A DNA stretch of 64,000 nt. It comes from Hymenopellis radicata. Lineage: Eukaryota; Basidiomycota; Agaricomycetes; Agaricales; Physalacriaceae. Under the pieces are notes generated by a model. The model was not told where the DNA came from. It made no database searches and saw only the letters and a program-made list of their open reading frames with translations. The DNA lies in assembly GCA_015501595.1 (NCBI GenBank), contig JADNRX010000003.1:496001-560000 (forward strand). Direction: 5' to 3'. Below are positions 22,533-34,917 of the stretch, piece by piece. Position 1 is the first letter of the stretch. Each line of letters begins with the position of its first letter. The translations under genes and the position numbers were made by a program.

Positions 22533-23441
22533 ATGTCTGACTTGGAACTTCAACCCAAACATCCTACCTTGGTTCTTGTGCCGGGGACACCGCCAGCCCA
22601 TTTGAGCCACTACGAAGGGCCCGATCTGGATCATGTTAGGCGCCCACCATCTTCATCAGACCATCGGGAGGACCCGACCTATTTACATGCTTCATTCACA
22701 CCTGCTCACAGACAGGAAGGCATCTCTCCGAGCGCCCAAACGCAAATCCTTACCGCTATAATCGTTGGGGTACGTTTCTCGACCTCCATCGTCATATATG
22801 CTAGGCTAAATTTCTCAATTCAGTCCCCACTTATCGCGTCAGTCGTTGGTTCATGCCTAAGTGTCATTGTCGCCGACTTTGCAACGTCTCTCTCCGAAGA
22901 CCCTCACGCGCGCCCGGCGCGTGCTTCAGCCGTCATCACCCTTCTTTGGTGTTCCATGCTTACTAGTCTTGGATCGACTATGACTGCGGTAGCCGGGCTT
23001 GCGATGAGTGCAGGATATCACGATAACCATGTTGGCGTCACTAAAAAGATTGTTCGCATGCTAAGAGAGTGGAAAAGAGCTGGGAAAGGATTACCGAATC
23101 ACAGCGAGTCGTCGAGACGATATTCTGGTGTAGAGGCCAGACCGGGATCTCCTGCGCCAACGATATTGAGCGCCATCACCGACAGGCATCGCGACCAATA
23201 CGCAGCAGTGACATTCAGAGCGGCCGTCGTGGCGTCTCGGGTTGGTGGATTTCTGTCCTGTTCTTCTTGCAACTCAATGATGAGTTCCTAGCTGCTTGGT
23301 CTATCTGTGGGACTCCTTTCCATCGGTCTAGCCATCTACATCTTCTTGATTTATCCGTTACCTGTTGCGGTCATCGTGCTTGTTGTCGGTGTCATTACTG
23401 CGATTGTCGCGGCTACTCCGATGCTACCAGTCCTGTTTTAG
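22533..23441 (+). CDS. Basidiomycete multi-pass membrane protein with a frameshift or unresolved intron
   Basis: From MSDLELQPKHPTLVLVPGTP (22533), a polar His/Pro-rich N-terminus leads into membrane segments: ILTAIIVG, then after a 55-bp intron SPLIASVVGSCLSVIVADFA and ASAVITLLWCSMLTSLGSTM. The C-terminal pair LLSIGLAIYIFLIYPLPVAV and VVGVITAIVAATPMLPVLF ends at 23441. This layout resembles the DUF6535-type membrane proteins common in Agaricomycetes. Around 23250-23292 the reading must move from WISVLFFLQLNDEFL to LGLSVGLLS, a one-base shift; in the first frame a TAG closes the protein early. Function unknown; divergent from the metallo-hydrolase. Confidence 0.55.
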
Positions 23442-23742
23442 TCGACTTGATATTTCAGTCATTTTTGACAATCGTGCGAACAGCAGGGAGCGGCTCCTTT
23501 CTGAACAGATTTGCGAACCAGCGTAATCAAACGAGTTCTACGGCGCATTACTACCACCTTTCGAACGCTTCCAACATGCAAAGGCGACCCATGGCCATAA
23601 TACCTCAATGTATCACTGACAACGGCTGAGGAGCAATTGCGACATGTGCTTGCGGGATATATGCCACTTATAACAGCACAGCGGATCAAGGCTTAAAATG
23701 CTGCAAGCTTCACAACAACTCTCCTCATTCAAGTTCACCACA

Positions 23743-26700
23743 ATGTCATCGCCCGAGGCCGGATCCACTATCATCTATAAGCGAACTGCGGTTGAGCTTA
23801 GAGGGTCTGCCCTCCTTCGTCTTACTTTCCAGACAATAGGTGTGTTTTTGTCCTTACAAGTTCTACGCTCATTGTTGATCTCCTCTCAGGCATCATATAC
23901 TCAGATATAGGTACAACTGTACCAAACCTCATCCTGAGGTCTGTCCTAACAACAGGCCTCAGGTACCTCGCCCCTATACACCCTCAACGGAATATGGTCC
24001 TCGTCGGGACCTGCGCCTTCGCGGGAGGACGTGATCGGAGGCGTTAGTGCCATACTCTGGGCTATCACTCTACTTCCTCTGGTTAAATACGTGCGCCTGG
24101 CTGCCTTCATTGTGTTCATAGAGCTAACATGACGTTAGGCCTTTATCACCTTGCGCTTCGCGACTCTGGAAGGTCAGGCATCCAAATGAGGCCGACCTTA
24201 TGTTGAAGGGTTAACAGTTTTCTAGGCGAGGGTGGCTCTTTTGCCTTGTTCCAAGGCCTTTACCCGCCGCGATCCAGAGACCTTGGTGCTGAACGTTCAT
24301 TGACTGGCGACTCTGGGTCGACTTTGACACGTTTCCCTCTACCCAAGGCATCTTCCCTCAAGGAAAGGATGCGTTGGCCACTGCTGATCTGGGTACGGAT
24401 GTTCTCTAATATCAAGTACTACTCCCTAATGCCTCAGCTTGTGTAGTGTCTGTTTGGAACCTCGTAAGGCCGCGTAGCAGAGTAGCAGCCCAGATGCTTA
24501 CGTCCCATCCTAGATTGACGATGGCTGACGCCATTTTCACGCCTGCAGTATCGGTTACGAGCGCCGTAGGCGGTATCGCTGTCGTTCGAGAATCCGTTGC
24601 GGAACATATTCCTCCCATATCAATCGTGCGTACTTTATCTTCCTAGAGTTTGTCGTTCTGACCTAGAACTACCTAGGCGTTCCTCGTTGTTCTTTTCCTT
24701 GCACAACAGTTTGGTACTGCCAAACTATCCAGCGTCTTCTCACCTAGTACGTTAGCACTACAACGTTGAAACTGCTAGTACCTCGCTGATTCGATCTGCA
24801 GTCGCCTTTGTTTGGTTCCTTCTGTTAGCTGGCAATGGGCTATATAACGTTGCAACCTATCCGGGTATCTTGAGGGCCTTCGATCCCTCTCGCGCAGTGA
24901 TGCGTAAGTGGGATACTTCGCCTTCACATTTGTTGCAAACGAGTTTTCCTATTGGCAGTCTTCGTTCGCACAAAGGATTACGAGCTCCTCGCCGGCGTAC
25001 TGCTCGCCTTGACAGGCTGTGAAGCCATGTTCGCCAAGTAAGCTTGCAAGCACTTGCTTTGGAATGCTTCTCAACAGATTTTGGTGAAGTGTCGGACAGT
25101 TCAACGCGTTGTCTATACAGGTACATGCTCGCCTCCACTCACTGACAGGCTTGGCGACTCATCGTTCCCCAGTTATCATTTTCATGTTTGGTATATCCTT
25201 CCATTATTCTCGCGTATCTTGGGCAGGGCGCAAGACTTATCACGGATGGAGAACATGTCATACAAAACATCTTCTATCGATCCATTGCTGGACCCGTCAA
25301 CGGCGGTCTTTGGTGGTGCGTTGTTTCTTCTTGTGAAAATCAAAGAGGTCATTATCGAGACTGCTAGGATCACATGGTTTTTTGCCTTGGTCGCCACTGT
25401 ATGGTTCCCACTGCAATACTACTGAACACATACTGAACACCGGTTCAGCTTATAGCATCTCAATCTATGATCACAGCGACTTTCAGCCTTCTACAGCAAC
25501 TTATAGCCATGAAAAGTTTCCCGCCTTTGCGAATGCTATACACCTCCGACACAATTCAAGGCCAAATTTATATACCTGCGGCAAATTGGCTACTCATGAT
25601 TGGTACCATCATCATAGTGGCGGCATTTCAAGACCTGGCGGCCATGACGAATGCCTACGGTTTCGCTGTCGCGACAGTCATGTTCTCGACGAGTGTATTG
25701 ATTGCGGTGCATATTCGCTACGTGAAAAAGCGCTCAGTCGCGCTTGCGCTGGCCTACTTCGCGGTATTTGGTTTCCTTGATGCTCTCTTCTGGGGCGCGT
25801 CGATCAAGAAAGTTCCTCATGGGGCTTGGGTTCCTTTGATGATTGGCGGATGCCTGTAAGCCGGCGTGTTTCACGTTTATGTTCTGCTTGGTGACAACGA
25901 TATTCAGCTCGCTTTTGATGATGCTCTGGACGTGGGCCAAGGTTTGTACTGAGATTTGACCCAATAAGTGCATAGCTGATGATCCGTTTCAGGGCCTGGA
26001 AGACGTCTTCGACGCAAAAAATAGACAGAACCTAAGGGAGTTCATCCATTGTGAAGACATGTTCGAACCTCCTGCTGGGGATTATATTACAAGCGACGAG
26101 GATGACTTGACGACCTATTACTTCATGGAATCTCTGGGTACGATCGTTCCTGGTGGCCTCTCCTCCCAAGAGAGAAAAGAACTCGTTCGTATACCAACAT
26201 GCGCCGTCTTCCACAAATCAACAGAAGGTCGCGGCGTCCCACATAGCTTCGTCGGTCTGATACGACACTGGCCGGCTCTTCCGCAATTGATGGTAAGTGA
26301 TTCGTACCGTCATTGCATGCATTCAGACTATGTCATGTAGATATTCCTGTCTGTCTCAATCGTTCCCGTGGCTAGGGTACCCGTTGAAGATCGCTACCTT
26401 GTCTCCAAGGTTCGGTCCATGCAGGGTTTGTTCCTCGATTGCTTCGAGTCTTTTCGTTAACCGTTCGCTAGGTTTCTATGGTGTGACGTATTGCGTTGGT
26501 TTCAGAGACGACTTCGGTGTCAAGGTGCATTTTGGTGGTGTCCATATGTCTTGAAATGCGACTAATCGTTGAAGTGCAGATGAACGACGTAATTGAAAAG
26601 ATATGTAGCCTGGAAGAAAAGGCGGATCCTCAGCGACACAGCAGCTATATCACCGACAAGCTCAGAAGGGCAGCTGAAAGAACAACCCACATGTTCGTCC

Positions 26701-27035
26701 ACGCCCACTCTGTATACTGACTTCCTCACCATGGTCTTGTAGAGTTCCACGCTATCATGTCGTCAGCCGGAAGGTGGAAAAGGGACGGTTCTCGACTGTC
26801 GTTAATCCCCTTCGCACATATCTCATCGAGGATATCTATCGGCGCTTGGGTGAGCCTGCGCCCACCTGTTATTCTCTTTCTGTACTGACGTACACCATAG
26901 CAACCATATTTCCCGACGTGGTGAACTGGTCGACATCTGCGGACGAGTAAGAGTTGTCCGTTTGTCGAAGCTCGAGTTTGAAGCTGACAATGTGGCCACA
27001 GGATCATACGTGTCGGAATCAATGCGTCAATATAA
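23743..27035 (+). CDS. HAK/KUP-family potassium transporter
   Basis: High-affinity K+ uptake at the plasma membrane. ATG 23743 (MSSPEAGSTIIYKRTAVELR; an in-frame ATG at 23698 adds 15 residues). About 16 introns of 38-60 bp all keep frame. Family landmarks: TFQTIGIIYSDIGTSPLYTL, GEGGSFALFQGLYP, FGTSLTMADAIFTPAVSVTS, LAQQFGTAKLSSVFSPIAFV, LLAGVLLALTGCEAMFANVG, YPSIILAYLGQGARLI, ASQSMITATFSLLQQLIAM, GQIYIPAANWLLMIGTIIIV, NAYGFAVATVMFSTSVLIAV and, in the cytosolic tail, VPRYHVVSRKVEKGRFS and INASI at the stop (27035). GTSPLYT and the conserved Asp/Glu of the permease core are intact. Several exons are only 18-21 nt. An apparently functional gene. Confidence 0.9.
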
Positions 27036-27205
27036 TACATATTGTGAATACTTTACCTTACTTGAATCTCTCCAAAAATGTACTTTGCTGTATGAGTTTG
27101 CCCGAAGTTTGCTTTTAAAAGGCTTTAGCCTTTAGGCTGAGCCTGCCGAGGTGCCGAACAGAATGTATCTCACGGCGCCATGATTCAGCTTCGTTCTGAG
27201 CGTTC

Positions 27206-28789
27206 ATGTCGAGAACAAGAAAAGGGTCGACATCACCCAAGGATGCTTCAGACGACGATGCGAATGACATAGAAGCGTGCTCAATTTGTCTACACACCTT
27301 CTCCGACCGGACTTTGGTGCCAATTTGTGCCCACGAATTCTGCTTTGACTGCATTCTGGAATGGACGGGTGAGTAATACTGCTATACACTCTTCAAATAG
27401 GCTGAATACCCGCAGGTCAGTCTCGAAAATGTCCACTTTGTAACCAGGCCATTGGGGAGTATCTGATACACCGTATTCGGGGGCGATACGACTACCAGAA
27501 ATACTATATCACAGCTCTGCCGGAAAAGGACGCTGATTCACGTCCGGGACCATCACGACGTCCACGAAGAGAGCGGGCTCATAGAGATGAGGCTGATAGA
27601 CTAGAGCAATCTATCGAGAAACGGCGCGCGGTATATGAATGGCATTTGTTTTCTAAGGTTCGCTCACCTTTACGATTATGCGTTATACTTACACCAAAGG
27701 ACAGCATGTAGCTTCTAACGCGTACACCAAGTATCGACCGTATCCAACGCCAGCGCAGTTTGCGGCATCGCCGGAGCTCATAAGAAGGACGACTATGTTT
27801 CTGAGGAGGGAACTGCGCGTTTGGAACTTGGACGTCGAGTTCCTTACCACCTTCACCATATCACTTATGAAGTCAATTGACATACGATCTGAGAGTGCTG
27901 TCAAACTTATTGCCGAATTCCTTGATCTCGACGGGGGTAAAGAGAATGCTGAACATTTTGCACACGGTATGCTGAATAACTTAACCTAGGTCACGCAATG
28001 TTATTGACGTTGCTCATTCAGAGATTTACACCTATGTTCGCTCCCCATACCAGGATTTGTTCGTATACGATACCGTTGTACAGTACGACGACCCTCCGGA
28101 AAGAGATTATCGATGGAGAAGGCCACCATCTCCTCAAGGTCAAGGTCGAGGTCGCGTTCTCCACGGCGACGTTCACCTTCGCCGTCGCGTATTCCATATC
28201 GTCGTTCGCCGTCAGCTCACCGTCGAGGTCGCTCACGGTCACGGGCGTCACGATCACCCTCAGAGCCCTCGTGGTCTCCGTCTGGGAGAACATATCCTAG
28301 TACTCGAAGGAGCCGTTCACCTCGTCGTACGCGGCACCATGCCGAAGGAAAACAAAAAGAGAAGGCGCAAAGAGACGTGGCTTCATCGCGGCGAAGATCT
28401 GCGTCCCCTCCGCCTCGAAGACGCAGTCCATCACCTCAATCCCCTGCACAGAAATCTTCTTCTCCGGCTCCACTTAGCCCTCTTCCTCCCAGACCGCCCC
28501 GGCCCCCACGGAGCGCTCTCGAAGCTCTGCATGCCCATCTTGGAGTATCAAACGGTAAAGGGAAGGAGAAAGCCCTTCCTCGACTGTCGTTGCCCATTCG
28601 TCCGAGTCACCTGCAACACCGGAGAATTTACAAATTCGACACGCTGATCTACGAGCTCGATTACAAGCTCTCAAGGCAGAGACCTCGAAGAACATTGGTG
28701 ACACTCCGACCAAGCAGGATGGAGAGGCGCAGGAACAGCGGTTGAAGCTCCGGGCACGATTAGCTGCAGAGAAGAGGAAGTGTCTTTGA
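27206..28789 (+). CDS. Topors-type RING E3 ubiquitin/SUMO ligase with SR-rich tail
   Basis: Nuclear E3 ligase. ATG 27206; the RING finger of C3HC4 type reads CSICLHTFSDRTLVPICAHE, FCFDCILEWT, an intron, then CPLC. After it come EYLIHRIRGRYDYQKYYI, LEQSIEKRRAVYEWHLF and RRTTMFLRRELRVWNLDVEF, the helical region conserved in Topors, then YVRSPYQDLFVYDTVVQYDD. The tail is Arg/Ser-rich (SRSRSRSPRRRSPSPSRIP) and closes with a coiled coil (ADLRARLQALKAE .. RLKLRARLAAEKRKCL) at 28789. Between YDDPPERDYRW and the SR tail the frame changes by one base near 28130, and another change near 28555 may be an intron; neither could be settled. Convergence of RING, mid-domain and SR tail makes the family call firm. 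Confidence 0.78.
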
Positions 28790-30518
28790 CTATTTTAGGG
28801 TTTATAGGTTATAACACAATGAGCATGGGCACTCTGCACCGCGGACGGATATTTTCCCGATCTGATTTCGCTAATTAGAGAAAGTCCTAGCACAATCTAC
28901 CACGGTAAACCACCTTCATGACCATTAAGCTGTTGCCTGAATCAAGTTATTGGGCAGGGCTACAGAAGAGAAGGGTAATATTTATGAGCCGGCCTTCTCA
29001 GGATCCTTTCGGCTTTGTCGAAGAAATTTGAATGCAGGGATTGTCGTTGGATTGTCGGAGCTACTGGGGAGAAGGGTACGAGGGTCTGCGATTTTATTGG
29101 GATCTCGGTATTCTGTACAATGATTTTAGCACGCTGTGGGTAGCTTGGACATTGATGGCGGTGAAACTTAATCATCAATTCGTCCTTCCTGTATGTAGCC
29201 TGGGCTCGATATTAGTGCTTGGGGGTCGGCTGAGAAAATAAATAAAAAGAAAAGAAAAGAAAAAAGAAAAGAGAGAGAAAAGAAGAGAGAGAAAGGAAGA
29301 GATGTATAATAAATATAATGCAATCTTACCGTGGTTCTGGATGAGTCTTGGATGCGAACGATGCATGTGAGAGGTGCTGGACGCGAAACGTTGCCGCGCT
29401 TTCTGTTTTGGGTGCCCGAGGCACAGCCGCGAGCAAGTTCGTGCTACCGTCAAGAATTTTGCTGTATTATTTCGACTGCATTAAAAAATCTGGGAAAGTC
29501 AAGAATCGCTTGTTATACCTATGGGATACCGCTAATTTTTTCCGTTTGCTCATCCGACTTCTACAGCCTTTAAACAAAATGGCTGAAATGCGAGTGCTAC
29601 CGTTCGGAGTTTGAATTTCCGATCAAATCGATTGTGCTACCGCACTTGCGCCTCGATTGCGCCTCTGGCACGATCCACAGGTTTTGAGGACCTGTTATAT
29701 TTGACACCAGAGATAGAATAATGTCCAATGACTGTCTCCAGTAATTTCTCAGGCCCGCTGTTCACTGGATCTGCTTGACACATGAGTTGAAGCCTGCTGC
29801 TTGAAGGTGCTTCGGGGTGATTGGGGCATTGAGACCACCCCCAAACAGTAGCATATTTTCTGCATTCAGGTGCTAAAATGCATCATTTTACTGTTCTACA
29901 CTACGATACAAGCTACAATCTACGTTTGTTCCGAGTTCGGAGGCTCAGCGTGTGCGGCAGCAGTGACTGAATAGATGTACAGGAAGTGGAACTGTTACAT
30001 GTTGAGTAGTAGACCGTGGTGAGCAGCGTGAGCATCCGAGGCGAATATTGAGGATGGTCCGGCAATCGCGTTCAAATCGCGTACTGGACGCGACATCTGG
30101 CCGTGGGAAGGATATGCCCGATTAAGGACACACGAGGCACGAACGCTAGGCTAGCTAGCACCCCAAGCACCATCAGCGAGCGTAGCCTGGTGCATTGTGA
30201 GTAAAAGTTCCACTTGGAGCCTCGGCGAGTGAGCCCGAACGAAGCGTGACGACGGCACATGATCGTGACTTGAGTCGTTATTTCTTCAAATTCTTGGCAC
30301 GACTTGCACGACCTCAGCGACACTTCAACTTCACCAACACCATATTTCTCAAGCGTATTATTTTCACACGTCCTATATTCGACACCGATTTCCCGACTCC
30401 TACTTGGTGGCATAGCCGAAAGGAAAGACAGCACATTTCCGTGCCTTTATAGAGTGAGCAGTCTCGCAAATAGCCTCGGAGACGCGTTTGACGAATAAAG
30501 CTCACAAGTTCATTAACA
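28790..30518. other. Gene-free stretch, 1.7 kb
   Basis: No coding frame is supported. It holds a GA-rich microsatellite (29233-29302) and the promoter of the F-box gene. Nothing else was recognised. Confidence 0.45.
29233..29302. repeat. Purine (GAAA/GAGA) microsatellite
   Basis: About 70 bp made almost only of A and G on the plus strand, with runs of AAAAGA and GAGAGA. Low-complexity tract without coding meaning. Confidence 0.8.
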
Positions 30519-32146
30519 ATGGGAGCCACGAATCCAAATAACACGGCCAATACACCTGCTCACCTTGCGCCATTCCTTGTCAACAATACTCCCGTTCCGG
30601 ATGAAGGTCAGCTGCGTGCCCAGCGCGAAGCAGACCTAGCAGAGATCCAGAAAGACATGAGCCGCCTCATGGGAGAGCATGACGCCGTAGCCAGCGCGTA
30701 TGCCGCCGTCCTTTCCCCCGTCCGCCGTGTTCCCCCGGAAATATGGACAGAGGTCTTCAAGTATTGCGCCACGTGGCCCGCCTGGTTAGAGATACACCTC
30801 ATCTCAACGTTTCCTCCCTGGATATACTCCAGAGTCTGCGCCTCATGGCGCGCCATCGTGTTCTCGATGCCGAGACTCTGGGAAGAAAATATCAGAATTC
30901 ATGCGCCAGAATGTATGGCACTGAAGGATCCAGCAGCGATTCTCCGTACTGTCGTCAACCTCTGCAGCCCCACACATGGCTTCACGTTTCGTTTCTTTGG
31001 GTCCCGCTACGGGAAAACGATGCCCATGGACGCTGTTCCGGGTCTGCCTCTCTTGGAGTTGCTCATCCAGGAATCCCCTCGTTGGCGGTCGGCAAGCTTG
31101 CATCTAGCATGCCAGGGGCAGGTAGATGTAGTGGCGGCGGTGCGCGGTCGTCTGCAGCTGCTCTCATCCCTCAACCTTTCGTGCAATCTCTCCGATGCGT
31201 TAAGCAACTGGAAGCCGGAGAGTATTCGCGGGTTTGAAGATGCCCCCGCCCTCACCCGGCTGCACATCGACGGCTCAAATTGGAAGTTCGAGGAGCGGTC
31301 TCGATTTCCCTGGAGTCAGCTCTCGTTCTTGCACGATGGCCGAACTTGTGTCGAGGATGAGCCTGTTGACTCGACATATTACACGGATATCCTTTCCCAG
31401 TCACCCGGGTTGGAATACGTGAAGATCATGGCATCGCATGAACCAAATGTCGTTCCTTCGAGGGTCGTACACACAGGCGTGAAGAGCCTGGAGTTTTGTG
31501 ACTGCTCCATTCTTAGCAATTTTGCCTTCCCGAACCTCACTCGCATCACACGTAGCAACGACCTGTTTGCAGGCGCCGAGGACACCCCGATGTATGCGAT
31601 GACTTGAAAGAGTTCGTCTCCGCGTCGTGTGGTGGGCCTTCCCAATTGCTCACATACCTCGACCTCGTCAACGTCATACCCAATGAAGACTTTCTTTCCA
31701 TGCTTGGAGTAATGCCCGCGTTGACGGAGCTACACGTCGACTTTTCCAACTGGCAGGATGACATCGTGCTCGTTCGTTATGAGAGCATGCTCGTTCGCCT
31801 CTCGCGCTGCATCATGGAGAATCCGCGCACTATCACGCCAGAGCTCATACCGCGTTTGGAGGTTTTACACATTGGGATATACGACTTCAGAGATGGTCCG
31901 GAGGTGGTGACTTTCCTCGATGACCCGTTAGCCGGATTTTTAAGAAGCAGAGTTCGGATGACACCGCTGAAGTCGGTACAGGTGAATGTGTACGCGAAGC
32001 AAGTCGACGTCTCGACTCGGAATAGGGCGTTCTATCATGGCTTGAAGGAAAGAGATATGTGCCATCTCCAAGTGTATTCTTATTACAATACCGGTGATGG
32101 TCCTGGACGGGTATCTAAGGAAGTCGATTATACGACAAGAGAGTGA
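30519..32146 (+). CDS. F-box/leucine-rich-repeat protein with a 1-nt frameshift
   Basis: Intronless. The N-terminal coiled coil (LRAQREADLAEIQKDMSRLM) followed by LSPVRRVPPEIWTEVFKYCA is the standard Agaricomycete F-box layout (LPxEIWxEIF), then WIYSRVCASWRAIVFSMPRLW. LRR-like stretches follow (LPLLELLIQESPRWRSASLH, LQLLSSLNLSCNL). The first frame stops just past 31600 (DTPMYAMT), but the neighbouring frame continues directly as DLKEFVSASCGGPSQLLTYL and on to 32146 (PRLEVLHIGIYDF, KSVQVNVYAK), so one extra base near 31596 separates two halves of one protein of about 540 residues. No splice site fits. SCF substrate adaptor by family; target unknown. Confidence 0.72.
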
Positions 32147-32446
32147 TTAGCTACGAACTCCTTACTACATAGATTGAGATGCTACTTTATAACAATCACG
32201 CACTAATATTCGCAGACAATGTGCAACCTTATTCGAATGCGCTGGAAACTAGTGAATCAGTGCTTGCGTAGATTGCAGTCGATACTTCAAGAAGAATCGA
32301 GGTCCGCTTAGCCTGTCGGACAGGGGGAAGGCAGGATTACGCCACAGTCCAGTCCAATTCTACTGCAGGGCTGGCTCGTCATTGAGACCGTCAAGGTGAA
32401 TGGCTGAGATAGATAGCAGGCGCAAGCGAAACAAGATACAGACAAT
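32147..32446. other. Short intergenic between convergent genes
   Basis: Three hundred bases between two convergent stop codons; no feature seen. Confidence 0.4.
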
Positions 32447-33490
32447 CTAATGCATGCCAGAATAACGAGGATCCATCTGACCCATACCTGGCGATCCCAT
32501 CCCACCCATGCCTCCACCCATACCGCCCATCCCACCTGGCATGCCGCCGCCCATACCGCCGCCCATATTTGGCAATCCAGCGCCTCCCATGCCGCCACCC
32601 ATACCCATGCCGCCCATACCGCCTCCCATGTTTGGCAACCCGGCGCCGCCTCCCATATTCGGTAAACCACCCATGCCCATGCCGGCACCACCCATCGGGC
32701 CCATGCCGCCCATTCCGCGAGGCATCTCTGGTGGTCCGCCCATGCCCATGCCGCCCATGCCTCTTGTCATGTCTGGCGGCATCCCGGCACCCATGCCGAT
32801 TCCGTCCAAGTCAGCCGGGCGGCCCATGCCCATCATTTCGCCGCGACCCATTCCCATTCCCATGCCATGCCACCGCCGCCTGGCATTCCCATTGGACCGC
32901 CCATGCCGCCGCTGCGAGGAAAGCCAGGCGGGGGACCGCCCCGGCCCGGATATGGATAGTTGACTTGCTGGGGCGGACCGCGTTGGGGCTGTGGAGCATA
33001 TCCTCGAGAGCTTGGGTGGGGAGACGAGCCGCTATGGTGGTGTGGCGAAGGGTGATGTGACGGATGTGAAGGGAGGGAATGGTGTGCATGGGATGGGGTC
33101 TGGGGCGTCGGTGGCGGCGGGGTGGTCTTTCGACGAGTGAGCTGGACGAGGACCGTCGGGTCGTAATACAGGTCTGAGTGCTCGTCGACATGGAACTGCT
33201 GCGTCCCAATGTCCCACTGTGGCCCGCGAGCTGCCCGAGCTGTCATGAGGAACGAATTCCATTCCGACGCACTTTCAATGCTTTCTGCGAGGCCACTGTC
33301 ACTGCTGCTCCCGGGACCGCTCACATCCACTCGGACACCTTTTTCTTTCGCCGCATTCTGCACTTGGGCTGTCATTGCGCTGCTCAAGTCCTGCGCATTA
33401 TGCCTTGGCACGCTTACTCGCACAGCCCGTACCGGTCGACCAGGAGCCATATACGCGTTGAAAAGAGCAATAGTTGATCGCGTGATCTTG
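32447..33490 (-). CDS. Protein with conserved N-terminal domain, His/Pro linker and Met-Gly-rich tail
   Basis: Leftward gene. The N-terminal part (KIKITRSTIALFNAYMAPGR, RAVRVSVPRHNAQDLSSAMT, AQVQNAAKEKGVRVDV, WDIGTQQFHVDEHSDLYYDP) looks ordered and conserved; then comes a Pro/His-rich stretch and a tail of GGMGG, PNMGGG and MGMG repeats ending DPRYSGMH. I do not recognise the family. The exact start is unclear: the conserved frame is preceded by TGA at 33494 and an ATG two bases away is out of frame, so a split start codon or upstream exon is likely. Around 32865 one base must be skipped to join GGGGM to the MGMG tail. The tail may behave as a disordered, condensate-prone segment; that is inference. 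Confidence 0.6.
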
Positions 33491-33808
33491 ATCTTCGTCA
33501 CTCATTCTCTCACGATGCTCAACGTCTTTTTTTGCTTTTTGGAACAATCTAGTGCTCTACCTTTGTCAATCACTGCGACTTTTTTTTGGAGAAATCACCA
33601 TCGCCTTCATCATTGTCAACTGACACCTTTGTAAGCTGCAGTCTAGTCGAGCCGAAGAGACGCGCACCTTTATCGATTATCAAGCACTTTGGAGACGAAT
33701 CATCGTGCGACCATTTTACGGTGTCTGTACATGATATCGGAAGCTCGGGGAACTATATATTGCTCTCAAGATAATTGCACTGACTTTTGAACTCTCATTA
33801 ACTTGAAG

Positions 33809-34917
33809 ATGTCCTACTCTCCGAATCAATTGTCTGGCAAAGTTGCCCTCGTCACCGGCGGGGGAACAGGGCTGTGCGTGCATACATACACGTTGTTATC
33901 TGTCAACTTATCTCTCGCTCATAGCGGTCTCTTCATGGCGCAAGGGCTTGCCGCCGCAGGTGCCAAGGTCTACATCACCGGGCGCAGATTTGAAGTCCTT
34001 GAAAAGGCATCCAGCGCCTCTCCAGGAAACATTGTTCCGTACGTCTACTTCCTGACCCCAAGATCAAGCCACCGACATTTCGTAGCCTTCGTATGGATGT
34101 CACAAACGAAGAATCTGTATTAGCCAGCGCAAAACACATTGAGCAGGCCGACGGGAAACTAGACATTCTTATCAACAAGTGAGTCGGACATGATTATCCT
34201 TGGCCATATCAACTGATATGTCCCAACTTCCCAAGTGCTGGTGCAGCGTACACAGCACGCGATCCGCAATGGTCTGAAAAGAAACTGGCTACCTTCACTG
34301 AGAAAAGGGACCCTTTCGAAGTGGAATATATGCGCGACTGGATTGACTTATTTACCCTCAATACCGTTGCACCATTTTTCGTTGTAAAGGCCTTCACGGA
34401 TCTCCTTGTCAAGGGTGCTGGACAAGAATACACGTCGTGCGTGATCAACATATCTGCTGGGGGTTCCCGCACGCTAGGATCGAATAGTGTAACAAGCGTC
34501 AGTGCTCTCGTTTTCAAACTTCACACAGTCCATTCTCAACCTTACTCAGTTCTGTTACAACACCTCCAAGGCGGCATTGGAGCACCAGACGCGTTCTCTG
34601 GCTGCCGATTTCGGCAAGCGGGATGTGCGCATTCGTGTTAACGCTCTGGTTCCCGGGTTTTTCCTTTCAGATATCATATCGGCTGAGACGCTCGAAAGTA
34701 TCAAGACGACAGTGGTTCCAGGATTTGTTGCTGTTGTTCCCGCAAAAAGAGGTGGCCGGTACGTTTGTTTCTCGGCGTACTTGGTCATGAGATAATGTTA
34801 CTGTGAATCTGTAGCCCCGATGAGATCGTTGCAGCGATGATGCATTTGGCTACGAGTGAGTATACGAATGGGGAGCTTTTGGGAATAGACGGGGGCTTTA
34901 CTCTTGTTAATCCGTGA
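33809..34917 (+). CDS. Short-chain dehydrogenase/reductase, tandem copy 1
   Basis: NAD(P)-dependent classical SDR of about 290 residues. MSYSPNQLSGKVALVTGGGT opens with the cofactor motif TGGGTG-IG (split by an intron), then GAKVYITGRR, LDILINN-AG (the NNAG motif, intron inside), CVINISAGGS with the catalytic Ser region, YNTSKAAL (YxxxK) and RIRVNALVPG. Ends GELLGIDGGFTLVNP at 34917. Five to six introns of about 50-60 bp. Closest in style to 3-oxoacyl-ACP/gluconate reductases; the substrate cannot be told. The next gene is a close paralogue in the same orientation with the same intron positions. Confidence 0.88.

Noticed and set aside
28057..28647. Long alternative frame starting FVYDTVVQYDDPPERDYRWRR and running through the SR region of the Topors gene
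   Set aside because: Only its first 20-25 residues fit the family; the SR-rich frame beside it has the expected composition, so the long frame is a shadow after a 1-base shift.
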